Shown here in pieces: positions 19,977 through 31,221 of a stretch of 58,186 nucleotides of DNA. A program made the position numbers and the translations under genes. The notes under the pieces were generated by a model, which saw only the letters and a program-made list of their open reading frames with translations, made no database searches and was not told the origin of the DNA. Position 1 is the first letter of the stretch; every line of letters begins with the position of its first letter. This DNA is from Monosiga brevicollis MX1 (taxonomy: Eukaryota; Opisthokonta; Choanoflagellata; Craspedida; Salpingoecidae), in assembly GCF_000002865.3 (NCBI RefSeq), contig NW_001865052.1:985548-1043733 (forward strand). Direction: 5' to 3'.

Positions 19977-22900
19977 ATGATGCCAGCCGCCAGCCGCATG
20001 GCAGCCACCCTCCTTGCACTCTTTCTGGCCCTGGGCAGCCTGCAAGCGGCCGATGGCGCCTATGGTGCCAAGGGCAAATGGAAAGCCGACAATTATTGCA
20101 TTGACAACGACCTCAAGAGTAAGTCATTCAGCTCGGCCGCCTTGCCCCCCCCCCCCCCCCCCCCCCCCGGAACAGCCTCAAAAGACGATCAATGCGTGAA
20201 ACAAGGAATCCTCTCCTCACCTCTGCCCGTGCCATGCCCCGGCGCCAAACGTGCTTCTCCCCACCAGCCGTGGTGCCCACAGACCTGCTGGAGCAGTTGC
20301 CCGTCAGCTTTGAGATTAAAAAGTCAGAGGGCAAGCAGTGCAAGAAGGGCTTCACTCGCATCAAAGTCAAGGGCGAGCTCAAGCTGAGCTCAGCCACGCC
20401 CCGCTACGATCTTGGCTTTGCTTTCCACGTACCTGGCGAAGAACTCTGTGAATGGGGCAATGCCGTCGAAGTGCGCGATCTCAACGTCAACGACGGTGCT
20501 TTCGCCTCCATCGGCGCCTCGCTCACGCCGCCTTACCTAGCCCTGGCCGATACCACCTTCTTTGATCTTGACGGCGACGGTTGTAGTGATGCCGTTGGAC
20601 CAGGTCTTTTTGATGTCAAGCTGAAAAAGAAGATCGAAGTGCCGTGCAACGAGTGGGGAGGCGTTGACGCCGTCAACTTGTGCATCCTCTGGAATGAAGA
20701 TGCTGACCGAGAATGTTCCAAGACAAAACATGTCTTGAAAAAGGCACAGACTGGGTTTTGCTTTCCCATCAACGTTACGGTCGAAGGCGAGGTAGCACCC
20801 ATCACCACCCCGCCACCCAGCACCCCACAGCCGCCGACCCCATCCACCACTACCGCCCAACCGCCCGTCACCACAACGGCTCCCACCACGACACAGGCGC
20901 TGCCCAGCACTACCCTGGCTCAGATGGCATCTTGTGCCCACCGCGGTTGCGATGCTCCCTACACCGGATCTTGTCAATGTGACCCATACTGCCGCCTCAT
21001 CGGTGATTGCTGTGCCGACTACGGGCCTGTCTGCGAGGCTGCACCCACGCCGACCACCACCAGTGAAAGTACCAGCACCCCTATTCACACCACCATGGCC
21101 GACACCACAACCACCACAACGACCACAACTGTCGAGCCTAGCACAGCAACGACAACCACCATCGAGGCCACGACTACCACCGAAGCCCCGACGACTACTA
21201 CCACCACGACTACTACCACCACGACTACTTCCGAACCCTCCACCACTACCATCACCACGACGACCGAACCCGCGACTACTACGACGACAACGACGACGAC
21301 TACTACTACCACTACTACTTCCGAACCCACGACTACTACCACGACTACTACCACCACGACTACTACCACTACCACCACGACCACGACCACTACCACTACC
21401 ACAACGACTACTACAACCACAACCACCACAGCTACCACGACTACCACGACTACCACCACGACTACCACCACGACTACCACCACAACTACCCCTATCAACT
21501 GGGCTTTGTGTAGTCCCAGTTGTAATGAGAGCTATGTGGATGGTCGCCCATGCCAATGCGACCCACAATGTCACATCATCGGCGACTGCTGCGCCAACTA
21601 CGTGGACATTTGCCTGGCCATTCATACGACCCTCCCTGAAAGCAGCACCACCACGCGTCCACCTACCACGACCACTACACCCGTACTGGTGACCACCACT
21701 GGCTCAGCAGCCACCACCACCACCACCATCTACATGACGACTACCGTTCCCAGTGCCCTATCATGCGCCAACCGGTGCCATGAAGGCTACTTTCGTGATG
21801 ACGCTTGTCACTGTGATGACCAATGCTGGAACCTGAATGACTGCTGTGCTGATTACGAGGCTGCATGCATGGCGTCCGAGGACACAACGACGACGACTAC
21901 GGCAGTGCCAACATCTGGTGCAGCTGCCACGCCCTCTGGTGAGCCCGCCACGACGACAGCCGCGACGACCACGACCACGACGACCACAACAACAACTACG
22001 ACCACAACCACGACGTACGATTACGCAAACTCGTGCATTGGGCGCTGTGGGCAGTACCAGGCTAGCAAGAGCTGCCAGTGCGACGCACAGTGCGTGTTGA
22101 TGGGGGATTGTTGCTTTGATGTGGACGCGGCATGTAACCCAGATGTTGAAGAGCCCGGGGACGAGGATGACTACGACGGTATTAACGTGACCCTCACCGG
22201 TGATTCTCGCATCTTCAACATCAAGCGCATTGGCGGCGGGCCCATGATCACGCCCGAGACATTTAGCGAGGACCATTACGTGTCTGACTCGATCGCTGGC
22301 AACATCAACGGCCCCTCCCTGATCAAGGTGCCATCGTGGATCCCAAATCCCCTCGGCAAGTACTATCTGTACTTTTCGCATCACCGTGGCCAGTACATTC
22401 GCCTGGCCTACGCGGATCGCATAGCCGGTCCATACACCATCTACGGGCCCGGCGTGTTTCCCGTCGAGGACTCGGCAGGAGCAGATCACGTTGCTTCGCC
22501 GGATCTCATCATTGACGAGGAGAACCAGGTGTTGCGTATGTATTACCACGCCGAGACGACGCCCTACAACACGACGCAGCAGACCTGGGTGGCAATGAGC
22601 ACGGATGGACTAAGCTTCACAACCTTGCCACAACACCTGGGCCGACCCTACTTTCGCGTCTTCACCTACAAGGATAACTACTATGCCATCTCCAAGGACT
22701 ACTATCGTGGTGGCATGGTGCAAGCAGACCTCTCGGGGAACGGTCTGGAGGAGTTTGCCTACGGCCAAGCCTGCATCAACAACATGCGTCACTTTGCTGT
22801 GTGGCGGGATGGCGATGCCCTGTTTCTCTTTTATTCGCGCGTTGGTGATGCGCCTGAATGCATTTACATGACGCGTATCGACCTGACCGTGCCGTGGAAC

Positions 22901-23146
22901 CAGTGGAGCTGTAGCAAGGGCAAGCTACTGATTCGCCCGGAGTATGACTACGAGGGCGTCAACTATCCGATTCGTAGCTCGGTCGGAGGGGTGGCATACT
23001 CGCCCGTCCACGAGCTACGTGACCCGGGCATTTATGTTGAAGACGGCCGGGTGTATGTTTTTTATTCCATCCAGGGCGAGAAGGGACTGGCTCTGGCTGA
23101 GCTGACGTGGGAGGAGGGACCCGATGACGATGACTCGTCGTTGTAA
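19977..23146 (+). CDS. Secreted somatomedin-B x4 / mucin-like / GH43-like chimera
   Basis: Two exons, 19977-20118 and 20268-23146, close in frame to 1006 residues. The intron carries a poly-C run (20146-20168). A signal peptide (MAATLLALFLALGSLQAADG) opens the protein. A Cys-containing domain of about 220 residues that I do not recognise follows. Then come four somatomedin-B-type units with the order C..C...Y...C.C...C....DCC.DY...C, near 20935, 21505, 21765 and 22035 (for example CQCDPYCRLIGDCCADY). They are separated by Thr-rich mucin-like linkers, the longest about 135 residues of nearly pure Thr. The C-terminal 320 residues look like a five-bladed GH43/GH117-type propeller: GPSLIKVPSWIPNPLGKYYL, YIRLAYADRIAGPY, DHVASPDLIIDEEN, PYFRVFTYKDNYYA, VHELRDPGIYVEDGRVYV. 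Known for such propellers: glycan hydrolysis or binding. Catalytic competence was not checked. No membrane anchor is visible. Confidence 0.85.
21079..21490 (+). repeat. ACN triplet array encoding a poly-Thr mucin-like linker
   Basis: About 135 almost consecutive ACT/ACC/ACA/ACG codons inside the SMB-GH43 gene. Codon third positions vary while the frame is kept, which argues for selection on Thr content rather than simple slippage. The antisense strand reads as a Val-rich frame, which is a shadow. Confidence 0.9.
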
Positions 23147-23502
23147 ACCTGTTTCGTGTTTGCGGTGCCAGCCGCTCTGGTTGACGGCAAACAGGAAACG
23201 TTTGTTGGTCCTATTATCGATTTTTATATTTTGTTCGTCTTCGCGGTCTATCCTCGTGTGTGCTTGGCCGCGAGGCCGACACACTGCCACACAGCAACGA
23301 TGCCGTTGGGCATGGCTGTGAGCCGCGCTCGAAAATTTACTACTATTGATCCACATCGTATCTCTTATCTCTAATCTCTTTTTCTTTTCCATGTGTGTCT
23401 GTGCGTTTGTGTGTATGGTCGCCGTCAGTGCTTGCTTGTGCTCATGGGGCATCAGGTGGGGGGAAATATTGAATCCGGATCCTGGGTTAAAGAGGCTGGG
23501 CG
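23147..23502. other. Convergent intergenic region
   Basis: 3' UTRs of the SMB-GH43 gene (+) and MRM1 (-). T-rich around 23220-23240 and 23370-23390. Nothing else recognised. Confidence 0.5.
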
Positions 23503-24468
23503 CTAGGGGGTTGGTGGCGACTGATGCTGCTGAAGGTGTGCCATGATGGCAGCTCCCGCCACGGATACGTTGAGGCTATCAACCAATTGGAAATGATGGG
23601 GTTGGATGCGGGGGGGTAGTCCGGTCAGAATGGGGCATACGTCTTTGGTGGCGGCGCGCAAGCCAAAGCCTTCATTGCCCAAAACCAAGGCGAAGGGGTC
23701 AGTGGGGCAGGCGCTCAAGGGGTGCCAGCGCTCATCCTGCATGTCCAAGCAGGCGCCGATGGGGGTCGCATTGAAGGGGGGAGTGCGGAGGTGTTGGAGC
23801 GTTCCAGCAAGGGCCTTGGAGGTGATGGCGACAGGCAGAAGCTCGAGGGCGCCGGCGCTGGCGCGGCTCACGGTGGGACTGAGCGTCGAGCAGTTGGGCC
23901 CCAATATGCAACCATCCAGGCCAAAGAAGAGGGCGGAGCGGAGGAGGGCACCAACATTCATGGGATCTTGAACTGCATCCAGCACGAGGATGCGAAGGCC
24001 CGACTCGTTCTTCTGCCAGTTCATCAGTTCCTTGTTGCGGGGCTGTGGCACGCGCAGCGTGCTGCACACGAGAGCAGCATGCTCAGCATGGTGGCCTGGG
24101 GGTTTCAGGGCGGGGTCCAGCGCGTGCACAGTGCGCACGGTCACCTGTGCCTGATCCGCCGCATGGCGCAGCTGACGGGCAAGACGGGATAGGGAGCCGC
24201 GAGGCAGACGAGAAGAGAAAGGGGTTGAGGGACCGCCGCGTGGTGTCGTGTTGCTCGCGGGGTGTCAAGGACGCTGTGCAGCGGGCGGCATGCCAGGGGT
24301 GTCACGTACCGACTTTTCCAGTGCGCCAGGAATGGTCCGCGAGATGATCAGTTGGTCAAGCTTGCGACGGCGCAAGCCATGCGCTGCATCGTACAGTGCG
24401 GCCCGCACTACCGACACACCATGCAGCGTCTCCTGCGTCGCAGCCTTGACGGCTCTTACCGCCGCCAT
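23503..24468 (-). CDS. SpoU-family 2'-O-ribose rRNA methyltransferase (MRM1/RlmB type)
   Basis: Two exons on minus, 24468-24310 and 24171-23503, total 275 residues in frame. The N-terminal exon carries the small RNA-recognition domain (ETLHGVSVVRAALYDAAHG), ending in GALEKS. The catalytic SPOUT domain shows all three SpoU motifs: motif 1 VLDAVQDPMNVGALLRSA, motif 2 FALVLGNEGFGL and motif 3 DSLNVSVAGAAI, with the usual SRASAGALELLPV between motifs 1 and 2. The enzyme would transfer a methyl group from SAM to a ribose 2'-OH in large-subunit rRNA. The mitochondrial MRM1 identity is inferred from similarity of the family and lack of other clues; a bacterial-type RlmB homologue is the same family. 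Divergent from the SH2 gene, with a GT microsatellite just upstream. Confidence 0.85.
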
Positions 24469-24501
24469 CCCCACTCTGTGTGTGTGTGCGCGCGTGAGTG
24501 A

Positions 24502-24505
<4 letters not shown>

Positions 24506-24555
<50 letters not shown>
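24506..24555. repeat. (GT)n microsatellite
   Basis: About 25 GT units. Confidence 0.95.
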
Positions 24556-24557
<2 letters not shown>

Positions 24558-24859
24558 AAAGCTGAGAGGAAGGGAGCAGAGGAGGAGGAGGCAGAGGAGG
24601 AGGAGGCGGAGGAGGACGATGAGAGCAGAAGCACGAGCAGAAGGGGGGCGGGGGCGGGGGGATGAGAGGGCAGAGCAAGCGTTTAAAGCTTGATGAAGGA
24701 CGAAAGGCAAGGTGTGAAAATTTTGTTTACAAGCAGTTGTCTCTCTCTCTCTCGCTACATCTGTCTCTCTTCTGATTTCATGATTTTAATCCATGTCTCT
24801 GTTTTCTCTTTGAATTTCTTACTGTATGATGCTGTGTGTGTGTACGTGTCTCTCTCTCT

Positions 24860-24895
24860 CTGTGTGCATTTTTCTTCTCTCTGTCTCTGTCTCTG

Positions 24896-24926
<31 letters not shown>
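24860..24926. repeat. (CTCTGT)n/(CT)n tract
   Basis: Hexamer array followed by plain CT, just upstream of the SH2 gene. Confidence 0.9.
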
Positions 24927-24969
24927 GGGCGCGCGCCGAGTTTGCTTGTAAAAAGGGGGTGCTGTCACG

Positions 24970-26085
24970 ATGGCGTCCGAGAGGTTGACGGCGGCCATGA
25001 GCGCGTTGGAAGCGTCGCTGGATGATTTTTCTGCGTTTTGTTTGAAGAAGGGAATTGAGGTGACGGATGGGATCAAGTACATGCCCATGACTGACGCGCC
25101 GCCAGCTTCGACGCCGGCCTCGCCGCAGCAATTGCCGCCCAGTGCAGCCACGACCCGTCCGCCGCTCAGGCAGCAAGGCAGCCGGGAAGCAGCCGGGCCC
25201 AGCCCACTTAGCAGCCCCCTTGGCAAAGTGCGCACCAACCGCACTGCATCCTTGGCGCAGCTGCCTTCATTTGCCTCGTCATCTCCCACGGAGCAGCGTT
25301 CTCGTCCAGGCTATCGCTCCAAATCCGTCTCTGCCTCACCAGGCGAAGGGGGCAGTGTCACGCCGAACCGCAAAAATGCCATTGCAACACGCCTTGTCGA
25401 GTCTTCCCCTGCGCATTCTTCCCCGTATGTTGGGCCCATGGCTCCCACCCCGATTTACTTGGCTTTGTATGATGCCTCAATCTCATCCCAGGCCTATCCG
25501 ACCACCCCCTTCTCGTGTTTTCTTTCCGTTTCTCTAGCGCCAGTCCAGGCACCGGCCTGGTGTCGCTTCGTCTTCTTGAGAAGGCTTGTCCAGAGTTTCA
25601 CAGCATTGATCGCCATGTAGGTGCTACCCCAGTTCCTCTCTACACCCGCTGCTTCTCTATATTCACACCTGCGTGCTTGTCTTGTGTTACCCTCACCCTC
25701 ACCTACTTTATTTTGTTCTTCCGTTCAGACGGCTGGAGAAATGCTGAAGAAGCGGGGTCGGGGCTCGTACCTCTTTCGTTGCAGCTCAATACCGGGCACC
25801 ATCGCCCTCTCCTGTTTCAGTACGCAGGGCGAGCTCACACACATCAACATTGTCGTCTCAAACGATCCCGTTATCTTTACGGTCCGTGCTCCTGCTCAGT
25901 TCGCCACCATCCCACCCATGGGCCCAGACGGCCTGGGCTCCTCTCATTGCACAGCTACCCACTCTGTACAGGTGAGCGAAGGAGATCATCATGCAAGTTA
26001 CCGGAGTTTGTCCAACCTGCTCGAGTGCCTGCGAAAGTCCAACCCCCACTACGAGCTCAAAACCCCCATCAGTCGTGAAGCGTGA
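24970..26085 (+). CDS. SH2-domain protein
   Basis: Three exons, 24970-25424, 25538-25616 and 25729-26085, close in frame to 296 residues. The first about 150 residues start with a short helical segment (SALEASLDDFSAFCLKKG) and continue as a Pro/Ser-rich, basic linker with many SP sites. The SH2 domain covers the rest: TAGEMLKKRGRGSYLFRCS is the alphaA-betaB region with the phosphotyrosine-binding Arg in YLFR (the FLVR position), then GTIALSCF, ELTHINIV and the C-terminal YRSLSNLLECL. A loop of about 35 residues between the last strands is longer than usual. There is no kinase, phosphatase or SH3 domain, so it may be an adaptor. Known role of SH2: binding phosphotyrosine peptides; choanoflagellates have many such proteins. 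Confidence 0.82.
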
Positions 26086-26461
26086 AAGCAATAATTACAC
26101 ACACGCGCATGTCATTATGACCCGTGCATGCTCATCCATCTATTTGTTGTTTAAGTCTCATTTCCCACTGTATATTATATTTCGAGCACCTCGTGGACAG
26201 TATTGGGGAGCCCAACCAGTCGTTTGTGGCATCTTTGTCTCCTCGTGTTCTGCCCGGAGAGGGATTTCTGTCTCTTTTGTTTTCTTGTGGCCTTATCCAT
26301 GCCCTGTCGTCGGTGACCGCCGTTGGCGTTGCCAAAGTGAAGAAGAAAAATCGAGAAAAAGGTTGAGGTGCTGTTACGTTTTGAGGCTCAAAGCCATTTT
26401 CAATAGCGAGCGGGCTCAAATGGCCCGGGACTGAATGTAGGGCAATGCACACTCAAGCACA
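26086..26461. other. Convergent intergenic region
   Basis: 3' UTRs of the SH2 gene and of the fumarate-reductase-like gene. The stretch 26100-26190 is A+T-rich. No further feature seen. Confidence 0.5.
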
Positions 26462-28510
26462 TTACAGCTCATCATGGGCATGGCGGAGGTCGGCCGTGGC
26501 CTTGGTTGCTGCAGCTGCCGCACCTTGACCCGCCAGACGACCGAAGACCACACATTCGAGCAAAGAATTACCGGCCAGGCGATTCGCACCGTGCACGCCC
26601 GAAGACACCTCACCCGCGGCAAAGACGCCGTCAATGGTTTGGTTGTGAGTGTCAAGCAGTTGGCCTTCTGGCGAAACGCGCAAGCCTCCCATGGTGTAGT
26701 GAACCACAGGCTTGATGCGAGCCACAAAGAGGGGATGGTCCCCAAAGCTGACGGCCATGTTGTAGTTCACGGGAAAGGTCTGCTTCTCAAAGGCATCGGC
26801 AAAGTCATGTTCTGCCGCTCGGTTGTAAGCTTCGATGGTGTCACGCACAATGCGTTCTTCCACATGGATGGGATATTGTCGTTCCTGGTTTACCCCGTTA
26901 ATGTACTCGGCCAGCCCGGTTGTGCCGCTGACCTCGGTGAAGAACTTTTTCACCTTGCTATAGAAGGAAAAGGCAGATGGCCCAAACTTCTTGATCGCGG
27001 CCTTGTTCATGACCAAAAAGGCTTCGGCGTCCGTGGGCCGCTGTTCGTGGACGGGCGTGGCAGGGTCATCCAGGTTTTCAGAGTCCGTGTCGTACGAAGC
27101 GTAGCGCCAGATGCTGCCGGTGACCGTATCACGGGGCGCCAGCTCATCCACAAAACGATGCCCCATGTTGTTCAGCAGCAGTGCTCCAGCACCGCGCAAG
27201 GCTTCAGGAGCCAGGAAGAGGGTTCGCGCCGCTGGATTGGTAGGGTCCACAAACCCAGTCGGATGAACTTGAACCTAGCAAGCCCGAGGATGGGCAGGTG
27301 AGTTGAAGCAAAGAGGGAGAAGAAGCTGATGGTGAGGAGAAGAAGGTGGCTTCAACTGGAGACACAAGGGCGCCACGCGGCGGGCAAGTCGTGCTACCCA
27401 GACGTTAGAGCGAGCGCTACCTTGTCCAAATGCTCGGTCATGCCACCGAGAGACAAACCCAGGTCCAAGCCTTCGCCCTGGGCCCAGGGGCCGTTGGTTG
27501 TGGCCAGATCCTCGAGCCAGGGGGCATGTTCGTGTAATTTGCTGGCCGAGCTACTGTAGCCTCCCGTGGCAAGAACGACGGCATCTGCCAGAAGGGGTGT
27601 GGCCTGGGCCATTCGTGCGGTACTTTCCCCAACTGCCGTCTCGATGTTGACTTGAAATTGGCCACGTCCCATTGCAGCACCGTTTGACTCTGTGGGCATG
27701 GCATGAGCACGCGAAAGCCCTGCGACGCGACTGGAAGTGGCAATGTGAACCAGGCCAAGCTGTGCGAGTGTCTCCACGTGTCCACGCAGGGCTGCCACGA
27801 TGTCAAAGCCAACGGGCTTGGGGCGGCCCTCTGGGGTGTTAGCTTCGCGATGGGTGCGCGCAAAGGAGTGGCCGCCGAGCTGAGAGAGAACGTCGAGCTG
27901 CACGCCAAAGGACTCGACAAAGTCGACGGCCTCGCCCGAGTGCTGGGCCAGCACATCAACCAGAGCCTCATTGCAAAGCCCACGCCCAGCACGCAATGTA
28001 TCGTTGACGAAGGTCTGTACGGAGTCTTGGCTCTCTGCCAAACGCTGGGCCCGCGAGTGCACACCATTCATGCCACTAGATGGCCACGCAATTTCTTGTG
28101 AGATCCAATGACTGGCATGCTTGGGGTGGGCGGGGGGAGCGGTTGCAAAGCTTTTTTTTTTTTTTTACACGATTGACACACCTGGTGGCTTTGGCCGAGT
28201 TGCCGCCAATGCGCGCTTCCTTCTCAACCAAAGTGACACGAGCGCCATTGCGCTGTGCTTCAATTGTCGCCGCCAAACCCGCCAATCCGCCGCCAATGAC
28301 AGCGACATGGGCCTGAGGCACGATGGTGCTGCTGCTGCTGGCCGCACCGGCAGCGGCCGTAAAGGAGCTCATGGCAAGAAGGCTTGCAAGCAGCACGGGC
28401 GATGGGTACATGGCCCCTGCGAGCCTCCAGCCAGTTGCAGCAGTCCGTTCTGCTGCCGCAGCTCCCAGTCTGGTACCCAGATGCCGAATCATTGGCGGCA
28501 CCACAGTCAT
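26462..28510 (-). CDS. Soluble FAD-dependent fumarate reductase (Osm1/Frd1 type)
   Basis: Three exons on minus, 28510-28182, 28075-27421 and 27274-26462, close in frame to 598 residues. After an N-terminal extension with a hydrophobic core (PSPVLLASLLAMSS), the FAD-binding Rossmann motif reads AVIGGGLAGLAATIEAQ, then IGGNSAKATSGMNG, where the first intron lies. Other family landmarks: ADAVVLATGGYS, VQVHPTGFVDP, ALRGAGALLLNNMGHRFVDE, HYTMGGLRVSPEG and the C-terminal GVFAAGEVSSGVHGANRLAG followed by LLECVVFGRLAG. Known role: oxidation of FADH2/FMNH2 coupled to fumarate reduction to succinate, supporting redox balance and, in yeast, oxidative folding under anoxia. The extension suggests a signal or organelle targeting, but I cannot tell ER from mitochondrion. 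There is no cytochrome b5 domain as found in some protist versions. A poly-A run (minus) lies in the first intron. Confidence 0.88.
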
Positions 28511-28800
28511 GACGAGCTGACAGCAGCCTGGGTAGCGCGCACACCACCAATGAGCACACGGCAGAGATGACAGGCATTGAGCTTTATCAAAGCCAACCAC
28601 AAGACGAGCAAAGCTTCAAACACAAGCACTCCGCGACCAACGATCCCCATCCCGTCCAACAGACGGTGTGCCATGGCCCACCCGACCCGAGCCCAGTGGC
28701 CCTGGTGCAATGACTTACTCAGAAAGGAATTAGAGAGAGAGTGTGTGTGAGGGAGAAAAAGAGAGAGAGAGAGAGAAGAAGAGAGAGAAGAGAGAGAGAG

Positions 28801-28885
<85 letters not shown>

Positions 28886-29253
28886 AGAGAGAGGAGAGAA
28901 GAGAGAGAAGAGAGAGGGAAAAGAGAATTTGAATTGGTTTGAGAGAGAGAAAGAGAGAGCGTGAGAGAGTTTGAGAGGGAGGGTGTGAGAGTTCTAACGA
29001 GAGGTTGAGAGAGAAGACAGAGCTCATCAATGGCTTATGTCTTGCGTGGCAGATGATGATAGAGCATGCAACCGCGCACGGGTGAGTAAAGATTGTGAAA
29101 AGGCTTTGATTTGATGCACGGCCTGCAGGTTACAGTTCGCGGCATTGGCACATCAAGAAACAACAACAACAGCAGCAGTAACGACAGCAGCTAACCCTAG
29201 CAGCAACGACAACAGCAGCAGCCTTAACGTTGGCACTCTGCCGTTGTGTGCTA
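28511..29253. other. Intergenic region dominated by a GA microsatellite
   Basis: Lies upstream of the fumarate-reductase-like gene (-) and downstream of MED4 (-). It holds the GA array at 28733-28975 and a CAG/CAACAG-rich stretch (29155-29230). No gene recognised. Confidence 0.55.
28733..28975. repeat. Long imperfect (GA)n array
   Basis: About 240 bases of GA with AAA/GAA breaks. The Arg/Glu and Leu/Ser frames are artefacts. Confidence 0.95.
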
Positions 29254-31221
29254 CTAGTCGGAATCATCCGAGTCATCCAAGTACTCGAGGGGAATGACCA
29301 CATCACCCTATCATGAACGTGCGACCAAACACAATGTGAGGCAGGGTGGCAGGCGTGTCAGGCTTGCTTGGTATGACAACTGCAGGCTCACCTCCACGTG
29401 CTCGGTGGGCTCTTCGGCATTGGGTTCTTCTTCCTGCTTGACTCCCGTGTCGTGGGTGTTTTGCATGGCCTCCAGTGGTGCCGCTGTCGGCTCGGGTGCC
29501 TTTGCAGGCCCAGAAGCCGTGGCTAGACAAGCACAGAGTATGAGGGAGGACAAATGGCCAGGACTCGACACCAAGCACAAGACACGGCCAAGCAACGCTG
29601 ACGCACGATTGGGCATCGGTGTCTCCTCTTCCTGTTCGACTTCTTCAGCAAGACGGCGAAGCAGGTCCTCGTTTGGTAATTGGGTGACGGCTGAGCTGGC
29701 ATCAGAAAGTGCATCGCTATCGCTGAGTGCTGGCTCGGGCTTGACACGCTTGGATGGCGGCCCACCTGGTGCATGGGCATGTGCGTCCGCGTGTGGATGA
29801 GTACATTCGTGAGTCAGGAAGGCAACCTGACGGACTGTCAGGGGCAGCGCACCTTCATCATCACCAGCAGCCTGCTCTGCCGTGCGAGCGGCGGCCTTGG
29901 ACACTGATGGTTCTAATGAGAATCAAGGAGCACGGTAAAACAGTCCATTTAAAAAAGTCCATTTGCACTTTGACGCACGCATTCAAAAGATGTCAAAGCA
30001 CAGGGGACGTACCTTCATCCTTGGCGGTGGTTTTGCCAGTATCTTGATCCTTGGGCTTGGTGGCTTTGACGGGTGGAACACCAGCAAATTCCACGAGCTT
30101 GCCAGCCTTGAGCTGGAGCTCTGTAGGGAAGGGTCGCTCGTGTCGACCCGCTGCAGATGGAGGCGAGTAGATGGTGAGGATATGCGCATTGTGCGGCAGC
30201 ATGCGGCACAATGTGCTGGCACGATCAAGCGATCAAGGGAAAAAATAAAAAAAAAAAAGCACGTACCGTAGTTCCAGCCAAACGGTGCATTGATGCTACG
30301 CGCCATTGCAAGTCGATAGGCGTAATCCACAACTTGCTCGGGTGGCAAGGCAGCTAAATAACGTCGAAATGCGTCAGAGTATGGTCACCAAAGCTGCAAA
30401 AAGGCTCCAGAGAAGCCCTACCACGCAGGGCGTCAAAAGGGCGTACCAGACATGGCATGATTAGCGTCTTCCAACTTCTTGTCCGCTTGATCCATGAGAG
30501 TTTCCTGCAGCCATGGCGATTGTTGGCCGAAGCACGAAGGCAGAATGGTACGTGGAAAGGTATGAGTCAAGACGGACGTAGCCAGGTTGCGGAAAAGCAG
30601 CGGGCCAGGGTGCGAGGCAAAACGGTTCTCGTATTGTGATGGACCAAACGCATGGGCGAAGTCTTACAATCTGCAGGGCCGAGGCTTGCAGCTCAGCCAC
30701 CAGCCGCGAGGAGCGCTGCTTGAGCTCGGCCAAACGGGTTTTGCGTTTCTGCAGTTGAGTGCAAGCCAGGTCCGAATATATCATGACGACCTTGCTTGAA
30801 CGCTGTTTGGTTTCCTCATTGTGGCAGCAACCTGGCCTCGACTCACCTCGATGCGCGTGCGCATGGCTGTAATTGCGTCGACGTGTCGGGCGGCTTGGGT
30901 TAGCTCTGTCTGCTTGCTCAAAAGTTCCTCGACAGCCTAGAACATGGCACGTTGCGCAGGCGGTATCAGCGTGTCGCTTTCACGTAAAGCGAGGAGGTGC
31001 TTCTTACCATCTTGACGGCTTCCTGGTTGCTCTCGTCCACATCAGTGGCCAGAGGACGGCTGGCTGCGACCAGTGAGCTGGGGACCGATCAGAAGGAGCA
31101 GCAGCACACTGTTGAGAAGGGGCATACCACTTGCTTGCCCGGCTGTCCCAGAGAAAAAAAGGACATACCTCAGACTAGTTTCAAAGCCTTCAAAGGCTTC
31201 TCGCAGCTGTCGCACCGCCAT
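29254..31221 (-). CDS. MED4: Mediator complex subunit 4
   Basis: Eleven exons on minus close in frame to 340 residues: 31221-31169, 31077-31008, 30936-30847, 30790-30668, 30504-30447, 30353-30267, 30150-30013, 29912-29853, 29765-29607, 29522-29392, 29307-29254. The N-terminal half is coiled-coil-like (EELLSKQTELTQAARHVDAI, TRLAELKQRSSRLVAEL). The diagnostic block is LPPEQVVDYAYRLAMARSIN followed by APFGWNY and RPFPTELQLKAGKL, which matches the MED4 core seen in animals (SSEEIIKYAHRIS...APLTW...RPYPTDLEMRSG). The tail is Asp/Glu/Ser-rich and ends LDDSDDSD, as in other MED4 proteins. MED4 sits in the Mediator middle module and bridges transcription factors and RNA polymerase II in the nucleus. 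Length is close to the usual 270-340. The start at 31221 is the first ATG of the frame. Confidence 0.8.

Larger units (their letters stand above)
24469..24969. promoter_or_regulatory. Divergent promoter region between the MRM1-type and SH2 genes
   Basis: 501 bp between two start codons facing away from each other. It contains a long GT tract (about 24506-24555) next to the MRM1-type start, GA/G-rich sequence (24580-24670), an A+T-rich middle (24700-24850) and a CTCTGT/CT tract (about 24860-24926) that ends about 45 bases before the SH2 start. No TATA box was identified. The promoter call rests on gene orientation only. Confidence 0.55.

Noticed and set aside
21085-21498. Minus-strand Val-rich open frame
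   Set aside because: It is the antisense of the ACN-triplet Thr linker of the SMB-GH43 gene.
26474-27301. 275-residue plus-strand frame
   Set aside because: Antisense of the fumarate-reductase-like gene, which has clear FAD-enzyme motifs.
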